Shown one piece after another: positions 41,826 to 46,951 of a DNA stretch of 46,951 nt; position 1 is the stretch's first letter; each line of letters begins with the position of its first letter. The notes below the pieces were generated by a model. The model had not been told where the DNA came from. It was given only the letters and a program-made list of their open reading frames with translations, and searched no databases. This stretch comes from Spirulina subsalsa CS-330 (GTDB taxonomy: Bacteria > Cyanobacteriota > Cyanobacteriia > Cyanobacteriales > Spirulinaceae), in NCBI RefSeq assembly GCF_028330765.1, contig NZ_JAQMTY010000209.1, positions 1 to 46,951 on the forward strand. The letters run 5' to 3'. A program made the translations under genes and the position numbers.

Positions 41826-44800
41826 GTGTTTGATCTTTATCTGAAGGAATTAATTACAGCGGTCAAAAAGGGTAATGCCACAGAACATACTCACCGCCCC
41901 ACGTTGCAACGGTTATTAGAGTCTTTAGAGTCTGGGTTAACGGTCACAAATGAGCCGAAACGGATCAAGTGTGGTGCGCCGGATTTTGTGATTACTCGGC
42001 AGTTGCAGGAGATTGGTTATGTTGAAGCGAAGGATGTGGGGATTGCGTTAAAAAAAGTAGAAAAGTCCGATCAAATGAAGCGATATTTGGCGGCTTTGGG
42101 AAATTTGATCTTAACGGATTATGTGGAATTTCGGTGGTATGTGGGGGGCGTGTTTCGTTCGGCGGCGAGTTTAGGGAGTTTTGATAAAAAGGGTCAGTTT
42201 AAGGTAGATCCAGAGGGTCAACAACAGGTTAAAGGTTTACTAAAAGGGTTTCTAGAGGCGCAGGTTTCCCAGGCAAGAACGCCGAAGGATTTGGCGCAAA
42301 AGATGGCCAGTTTGGCGCAGTTAATTCGAGATGCGATCGCTATCAAGTTAAAGGATGCAACGGATGGGGTTTTGTTTGATCAATATGAGTCATTCCAAAA
42401 GGTTTTAATTTCGGGTTTAACGCGGGCTGATTTTGCGGATATGTACGCGCAGACGATCTGTTATGGGTTGTTTGCGGCGCGGTGTAATACGAAAACGCCT
42501 CATGATTTTTCGCGGAAGACGGCGGCGTTTGAGTTACCGAAAACGAATCCTTTTTTGCGGGATATTTTTGATAAGATTGCCGGGATTGATCTGGATGGAA
42601 GTATTGCGTGGGCGGTGGATATTCTGGCGAATATTCTGAAGCTGACGGATATGGCGGCGATTTTACAAGACTTTGGGAAACGGACGCGCCGAGAAGATCC
42701 GGTGGTGCATTTTTATGAAACGTTTCTGGCGGAATATGATCCGAAGATGCGGCAATCACGGGGGGTCTACTATACGCCGGAGCCTGTGGTTTCCTATATT
42801 GTGCGGAGTGTGGATTATATTTTAAAGGAAAAGTTTGGGATTAAGGATGGTTTGGCGAGTAAGCAAACGGTAACGATTCCCGACCCGAAAGATCCGCAAA
42901 AGATGATCGAATCGCATCAGGTTTTAATTCTTGATCCGGCGGTGGGGACAGGGACGTTTTTGCATGGGGTGATTGATCATATTTATGAGAATTATAAGAA
43001 TAGAAAGGGGATGTGGTCGAGTTATGTAGAGCAACATCTTTTACCACGTTTGTTTGGGTTTGAGTTGTTGATGGCTCCCTATACAGTAGCTCACATGAAA
43101 TTGGGTTTACAGTTACAGGAATTAGGTTATAGATTTGATTCGGATGAACGGTTAAAAATTTATCTTACAAATACCTTACAAGAAGCATTTCAACTTGAAC
43201 AACAAATGATTAGTTTTGGTTCTCGTATCAAAGCAGAAGCAGAAGAAGCAAAAGATATTAAACAAGACAATCCTGTAATGGCTATTCTAGGTAATCCTCC
43301 TTATTCTGGCAAGTCGTTTAATAAAGGAACTTGGATTATAGATTTATTACATGGAAAAGATACACTTTTTAATATTTCCAGAGAAAATTATTTTGAAATT
43401 GATGGAGAAAAGCTTAGTGAGAGAAATCCAAAGTGGATCAATAATGACTATGTAAAATTTATCCGTTTTGCTCAATGGCGTATTGAAAAAACCGGATATG
43501 GGGTCGTTGCTTTAATTACAGACAATGGATATCTTGATAATGTTACATTTCGGGGTGTTCGATCAAGCTTGATGAATACTTTTGACGAAATTTACATCTT
43601 AGATTTACATGGGAATAGCAATAAACAAGAAATTTGTCCTGATGGTTCTCCAGATCAAAATGTTTTTGATATTAAACAGGGAACTTCTATCTGCTTCTTT
43701 ATTAAATATCAAAATCAATCTGCTGAAAAAGCAAAAATTCATCATACTGAGATCTGGGGCAAAAGAGAAATTTTTTCCAATAAACAGTTAACAGGAGGGA
43801 AATATCACTGGCTGAATGAAAATTATATGAAATCTACATTCTGGAATTCTGTTGAGACACTGAAGCCATTTTATTTTTTTAAACCCTTTGCAATTGAGAT
43901 GCAAAAAGAATATTTTGCTTATCCTGCTTTAACTGAGATAATTTTTGCGGAAGACAAGAAAGTAGTAGGCTTTCAAAGCCATAGAGAACACTTTGCCATT
44001 GACTTTGACAAACAAGAACTTAAAAAACGTTTTCAAGAATTAAGAGACAACAAGCTAAATGATTCTGAATATGCTGATAAGTATCAAGTTTTTGATAATC
44101 GAGATTGGAATTTAGAATCTGCAAGAAAAGCTATCTGCAATGATGGAGAGTGGGAAGAGAAAATCACAAAATGCTCTTATCGAGCGTTCGATACTCGATA
44201 TTGCTATTTTGATCATGTAGCAATGGATTATCCAAGACGAGAATTGTTAGATCACGTCTTTGAAAAAGATAATCTTTGCTTGAACACAGTGCGTCAAACA
44301 AAACTAGATAGTTGGCAACATTGCTTAGTTTCTAATGTGCCATCCTCTGCTTTATTTTTAGAAGTCAAAGATGGTTCAAGTGTTTTTCCTCTATATCTTT
44401 ACCCTACAGAAAAAGCAACAATTTTTGAACCAGAGCCAACAACCGCCCCCGGCGGTCGTCGCCCAAACCTAGATGAGAAATTCATTCAAGAATTTGCAGA
44501 AAAACTAAACCTAAAATTCATATCCGACGGCAAAGGCGACCAAAAGAAAACCTTTGGCCCCGAAGACATTTTTAACTACATTTACGCCGTCTTCCACTCC
44601 CCCACCTATCGCAGCCGTTACGCCGAATTCCTCAAAATCGACTTTCCCCGCGTCCCCCTCACCCGTAACAAAAAACTCTTCTGGCAACTCGCAACCCTAG
44701 GCGACGAACTCGTACAGATCCACCTCATGAATCGCCAACTGGAAACCATCACCGGCTTCCCCATCGAAGGCGATAATAAGATCGAAAAAATCACCTACAC

Positions 44801-45062
44801 CGAACCCACCCAAGACCAAAACGGCAAAGTCTACATCAACAAAACCCAATACATCGATAACATTCCCCCAGACATTTATCACTTCCGAATTGGCGGCTAT
44901 CAAGTCTGTAATAAATGGCTAAAAGACCGCAAAGGACGCGAATTCACCGACGATGACTTTGAACACTATAGCCAAATCATCGTCATTTTAAAACGTACCC
45001 AAGAACTCATGAACGATATCGATCAGGTCATCGAAAAACACGGCAGCTTTCCCATCCAATAA
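41826..45062 (+). CDS. Single-polypeptide restriction-modification enzyme (type IIG-like)
   Basis: A 1078-residue protein joining an N-terminal nuclease-like region to an N6-adenine DNA methyltransferase. The nuclease candidate is GAPDFVI...IGYVEAKD (D53, E67-x-K69), a PD-(D/E)xK arrangement. A helical connector (about 130-330) contains a GVYYTPEPVVSYIV segment. The methylase has motif I DPAVGTGTF (370-377) and motif IV NPPY (490-493), followed by a large target-recognition region (about 560-1050). No helicase motifs lie between nuclease and methylase, unlike type ISP enzymes, so type IIG/IIL is the better fit. The GTG start at 41826 is the first in frame. Base composition changes sharply inside the gene: G/T-ending codons before about 43090, AT-rich to about 44430, then C-ending codons. 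Confidence 0.85.
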   Translation: MFDLYLKELITAVKKGNATEHTHRPTLQRLLESLESGLTVTNEPKRIKCGAPDFVITRQLQEIGYVEAKDVGIALKKVEKSDQMKRYLAALGNLILTDYVEFRWYVGGVFRSAASLGSFDKKGQFKVDPEGQQQVKGLLKGFLEAQVSQARTPKDLAQKMASLAQLIRDAIAIKLKDATDGVLFDQYESFQKVLISGLTRADFADMYAQTICYGLFAARCNTKTPHDFSRKTAAFELPKTNPFLRDIFDKIAGIDLDGSIAWAVDILANILKLTDMAAILQDFGKRTRREDPVVHFYETFLAEYDPKMRQSRGVYYTPEPVVSYIVRSVDYILKEKFGIKDGLASKQTVTIPDPKDPQKMIESHQVLILDPAVGTGTFLHGVIDHIYENYKNRKGMWSSYVEQHLLPRLFGFELLMAPYTVAHMKLGLQLQELGYRFDSDERLKIYLTNTLQEAFQLEQQMISFGSRIKAEAEEAKDIKQDNPVMAILGNPPYSGKSFNKGTWIIDLLHGKDTLFNISRENYFEIDGEKLSERNPKWINNDYVKFIRFAQWRIEKTGYGVVALITDNGYLDNVTFRGVRSSLMNTFDEIYILDLHGNSNKQEICPDGSPDQNVFDIKQGTSICFFIKYQNQSAEKAKIHHTEIWGKREIFSNKQLTGGKYHWLNENYMKSTFWNSVETLKPFYFFKPFAIEMQKEYFAYPALTEIIFAEDKKVVGFQSHREHFAIDFDKQELKKRFQELRDNKLNDSEYADKYQVFDNRDWNLESARKAICNDGEWEEKITKCSYRAFDTRYCYFDHVAMDYPRRELLDHVFEKDNLCLNTVRQTKLDSWQHCLVSNVPSSALFLEVKDGSSVFPLYLYPTEKATIFEPEPTTAPGGRRPNLDEKFIQEFAEKLNLKFISDGKGDQKKTFGPEDIFNYIYAVFHSPTYRSRYAEFLKIDFPRVPLTRNKKLFWQLATLGDELVQIHLMNRQLETITGFPIEGDNKIEKITYTEPTQDQNGKVYINKTQYIDNIPPDIYHFRIGGYQVCNKWLKDRKGREFTDDDFEHYSQIIVILKRTQELMNDIDQVIEKHGSFPIQ

Positions 45063-45099
45063 ACACCCCGTAACCTTCTGTCTTCTTCCACACCTGTCC

Positions 45100-45393
45100 T
45101 TAACTCCAATCTTGGGACTCTTCCCCTCCCTTCGTGCGGCGGTAAATTTGGCCGCTGGCGTGGATAGCGCGGGTTTGGGCGAAGAGCGTCTCCGGGGTCA
45201 GGTCGTAGGTCGTGAGGAGAGCGCTTAATTCCGCTTGAAACGATCGCGCACCGGGGAAATTTTGGTAACGAATCAGCAGGCGAGCCAGTTCAACCTTGTT
45301 GTAGTCCGACAGGTTGGCATCGCGTTTGATCGCGTCGAGGATGAGGCGATCGCGGCTTTCTTGGGGGTGGCGTTGGTCATTGGTTTGGGTCAT
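45100..45393 (-). CDS. DUF3288 family protein
   Basis: A 97-residue cytosolic protein starting MTQTNDQRHPQESRDRLIL and continuing with NKVELARLLIRYQNFPGARS, LTTYDLTPETLFAQTRAIHA and GQIYRR, which is the pattern of the cyanobacterial DUF3288 family; function unknown. The ATG at 45393 lies inside the 3' end of the WD40 gene (17-base overlap), indicating translational coupling in the merR-WD40-DUF3288 operon. The longer frame to 45477 is a shadow of that gene. Confidence 0.85.
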   Translation of the reverse strand: MTQTNDQRHPQESRDRLILDAIKRDANLSDYNKVELARLLIRYQNFPGARSFQAELSALLTTYDLTPETLFAQTRAIHASGQIYRRTKGGEESQDWS

Positions 45394-46369
45394 CGGTCGG
45401 CAAATCAACAGGAGCAGACGGCAATAACCACAGTTTAATCTGACCCCGCAGATCCCCGCTGGCCAACTGCCGCCCATCGGGATGAATCGCCAAGGACATC
45501 ACCCAATCCTGATGCCCATCCCAATGCTCTTGTAATCGTCCATCGGCCATGTCCCAAAGGCGAATTCCGTCATGGCTGCCACTGATCACCGTTGTGCCGT
45601 CGGGAGTGAGGGCGATCGCACGAATGCCCCCCGTATGGCCCCGCAGAGTAGCGCGTTGCTGACCCGTAGCCAGATCCCAGAGGATCAGCGTCCGGTCGGC
45701 GCTGGCGGTGATTAGGGTTTCACCATCGGGGCTAAAGCGGAGGGCCGTGATAGCGGCAGGATGGGCGGGAAACGTGGTGAGTAGGTTGCCGGTGCGGAGA
45801 TTCCATAACTGCACCGTCCCGTCCAATGTGCCCGCCGCCAGGGTGTAGCCGTTGGGATGCACAGCGATCGCGGCGATCGCTTGAAAGCGCACCAGAGTAT
45901 AGAGGGGCCGTTGTTGGTCTAAATCCCAGAGCCGCACCCCCTCCAGCCCGGCACTAATCAACACCGTTTCATCCGGCGTTAAGGCGAGATCAAGAATATT
46001 CGCCGTGTGGTAGCGGAGGGTTTGCTGGAATTCGCCGTCCGGAAAGGCCCAGAGGTTCACCTCGCTATCTGCCCCGGCACTAATCAGCAATTCTTGACGC
46101 GCACTCAAGAGCAGATCCACCACCCCCAAACTCTGGCTCCGGGTTGTTTCCACCAGTTTCCCGGACTTCAAACTCCACATCCTCAAGCGGCCATCATTAT
46201 GGCCGCCCCCACTGATCAGCAGTTGGCCGTCGGGACTGAAGGCGATCGCATTCACCGCCGTATTTTGGGCTTGGAAGGTGCGCTGTACCGTCGGCTCCTC
46301 AGCGTGGCTCTGGAGGGGATGCAAGAGGGCGATCGCGACCACTGCCGCCGCCCAATACCGATAGATCAT
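45377..46369 (-). CDS. Exported seven-bladed WD40 beta-propeller protein
   Basis: A 330-residue protein starting at ATG 46369, which overlaps the merR stop as ATGA. A signal peptide (IYRYWAAAVVAIALLHPLQS, cleavage after SHA) is followed by seven WD-type repeats, for example IAFSPDGQLLISGGG, LRFSPDGETLITASADRTLI and IALTPDGTTVISGSHDG, each closing with L-W-D or V-x-L-W. This forms a complete seven-bladed propeller in the periplasm, a protein-protein interaction platform with unknown partner. The coupling to a MerR regulator suggests metal- or stress-responsive expression, which is inference. Confidence 0.85.
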   Translation of the reverse strand: MIYRYWAAAVVAIALLHPLQSHAEEPTVQRTFQAQNTAVNAIAFSPDGQLLISGGGHNDGRLRMWSLKSGKLVETTRSQSLGVVDLLLSARQELLISAGADSEVNLWAFPDGEFQQTLRYHTANILDLALTPDETVLISAGLEGVRLWDLDQQRPLYTLVRFQAIAAIAVHPNGYTLAAGTLDGTVQLWNLRTGNLLTTFPAHPAAITALRFSPDGETLITASADRTLILWDLATGQQRATLRGHTGGIRAIALTPDGTTVISGSHDGIRLWDMADGRLQEHWDGHQDWVMSLAIHPDGRQLASGDLRGQIKLWLLPSAPVDLPTDDPNQ

Positions 46370-46797
46370 GGCTGTTGCAAATTGGGGCAAATGGTGCGCT
46401 CGATCAGGTGGGCGGGGGGTTGATCTTCCCAGCCGGAGAGGATGCCTTCGAGTTCAAGGCGGAGAATTTCCAAGTTGGCGATTTGGGCGTGAATGTTGTC
46501 GAGTTTTTGCTGTAGGCGTTCTTTGATTGCGCCACAGGGAAGCGTTCCCCCATCATGCACCATCAGCAGATCGTGAATATCTCGCAAACTGAGGCCGAGG
46601 GCTTGCGATCGCTTAATAAACGCCAACCGATTAAACACGTCCGGGTCAAACAGACGATAACCGGAGGGCGATCGCCGCATCACCGGATTTAATAAATCGG
46701 CCTCGGTATAAAACCGAATGGTTTTCACCGAAAGGCCACTCTCTTGAGCCACTTGACCAATTTTTAACCCTAGGGCTGAACGGCGGGACGTTGACAT
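46366..46797 (-). CDS. MerR family transcriptional regulator (metal/drug responsive type)
   Basis: A 143-residue MerR regulator: winged helix KIGQVAQESGLSVKTIRFYT, SGYRLFDPDVFNRLAFIKRS, LGLSLRDIHDLLMV, dimerisation helix and a short effector end. Cysteines at GTLPCGAI and ERTICPN (C89 and C138 counting from the first of two ATGs) lie where ZntR/CueR-type proteins place metal ligands, but the usual C-x7-C loop pair is not seen, so the inducer is uncertain. It heads a three-gene operon (ATGA overlap with the WD40 gene), and probably regulates it; no spacer operator was confirmed. Confidence 0.88.
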   Translation of the reverse strand: MSTSRRSALGLKIGQVAQESGLSVKTIRFYTEADLLNPVMRRSPSGYRLFDPDVFNRLAFIKRSQALGLSLRDIHDLLMVHDGGTLPCGAIKERLQQKLDNIHAQIANLEILRLELEGILSGWEDQPPAHLIERTICPNLQQP

Positions 46798-46836
46798 CAA
46801 TCACACTGGAATTCATCGAAAATTTGGGTAGAAACC

Positions 46837-46882
46837 CCGTCCTTCTAGGACGGCTTGATGTTAGTATAATCCTTGGTCAACG
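46837..46882 (+). mobile_element. Left end of an IS200/IS605-like element (element continues past the window)
   Basis: A perfect 7-bp hairpin, CCGTCCT/AGGACGG with a 3-nt loop (46837-46853), is followed by GCTTGATGTTAGTATAATCC. Subterminal hairpins of this form, followed by a conserved TATAATCC-like stretch, are typical of IS200/IS605 ends, and the relic at 14313-14536 has the same order. Confidence 0.5.
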
Positions 46883-46897
46883 ACCCACCCGAGACGA

Positions 46898-46951
46898 TGG
46901 ATCAGACAGCCTACACGAGCGAAGTCCAGTTGTACTGGCGGCGCAGCAAAA
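46898..46951 (+). CDS. Start of an unidentified gene, possibly IS-encoded (partial)
   Basis: An open frame begins MDQTAYTSEVQLYWRRSK at ATG 46898 and runs off the window after 18 codons. Its position 45 bases after an IS200/IS605-type hairpin suggests it belongs to that element. The sequence visible is too short to say whether it is TnpA, TnpB or another protein. Confidence 0.35.

Noticed and set aside
43000-44430. AT-rich RM core as a separate inserted gene
   Set aside because: The frame continues uninterrupted from the nuclease-like N-terminus to the C-terminus, so it is part of one protein.

Overview
The window is a chromosomal segment of a cyanobacterium. Three things show this. The octamer GCGATCGC (the HIP1 repeat of cyanobacterial genomes) is scattered through genes and spacers. 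The gene set includes psaK, an atpB-atpE pair, a ycf65/PSRP-3 gene, a cyanobacterial-type short rpoZ, a complete kaiABC circadian clock, a CyaB1-type adenylate cyclase and many cyanobacteria-restricted families (DUF1350, DUF1997, DUF3288, DUF4079, pilin G/H). Several spacers also carry small inverted-repeat elements of the kind common in filamentous cyanobacteria. I do not assign a genus.

Layout. 1-1312 is an accessory edge: the 5' end of an IS1-like transposase, a gene stump cut off beside it, a PBECR/DUF4258-like + DUF2283 pair and a hicB-hicA toxin-antitoxin pair. 1349-1867 is a decayed glycosidase-like pseudogene. 2030-9700 is a housekeeping block on the minus strand: hemB, a lipoprotein, a P2A calcium-type ATPase, then ftsZ-thiD-membrane protein. 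9701-12600 has a STAS gene and an exported TPR gene bracketed by two inverted copies of a ~93-bp MITE, then psaK with a clear terminator and an aldo/keto reductase pseudogene. 12820-14637 has a purine/uracil permease and a transposase-less IS200/IS605-type relic that keeps an omega-RNA-like 3' end. 14638-19730 has a three-GAF protein with a detached winged-helix-like N-terminus, a small secreted protein and a REC-GGDEF-EAL protein. 19749-22866 has a DnaK-like ATPase, a secreted proline-rich protein, rpoZ and a repeat-containing conserved protein. 23452-25487 is atpB-atpE with an intercistronic hairpin and a terminator. 25541-30637 holds ycf65, a HAD hydrolase, a lipidated pilin-G/H protein, and DUF1350, DUF4079, DUF1997 and SDR genes. 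31019-33948 is kaiA-kaiB-kaiC. 34099-41438 (minus) has plsC, two class III adenylate cyclases (FHA-GAF-cyclase and GAF-GAF-PAS-cyclase) and recN. 41826-45062 is a single-chain restriction-modification enzyme with a strikingly AT-rich centre. 45100-46800 is a tight merR-WD40-DUF3288 operon, and the window ends in the left end of another IS200/IS605-like element.

How it works together: the region is rich in second-messenger and sensory genes (two cAMP cyclases, one c-di-GMP protein, a paralogous GAF protein, STAS, FHA, MerR) around the clock locus. The most unusual material is in the spacers. One 18-nt palindrome (AAGGGGCTTAAGCCCCTT) occurs six times in at least three different element contexts, one of them just upstream of kaiA. 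There is also an orphan omega-RNA-like relic and two genes truncated by internal deletion. No tRNA, rRNA or CRISPR array was seen.
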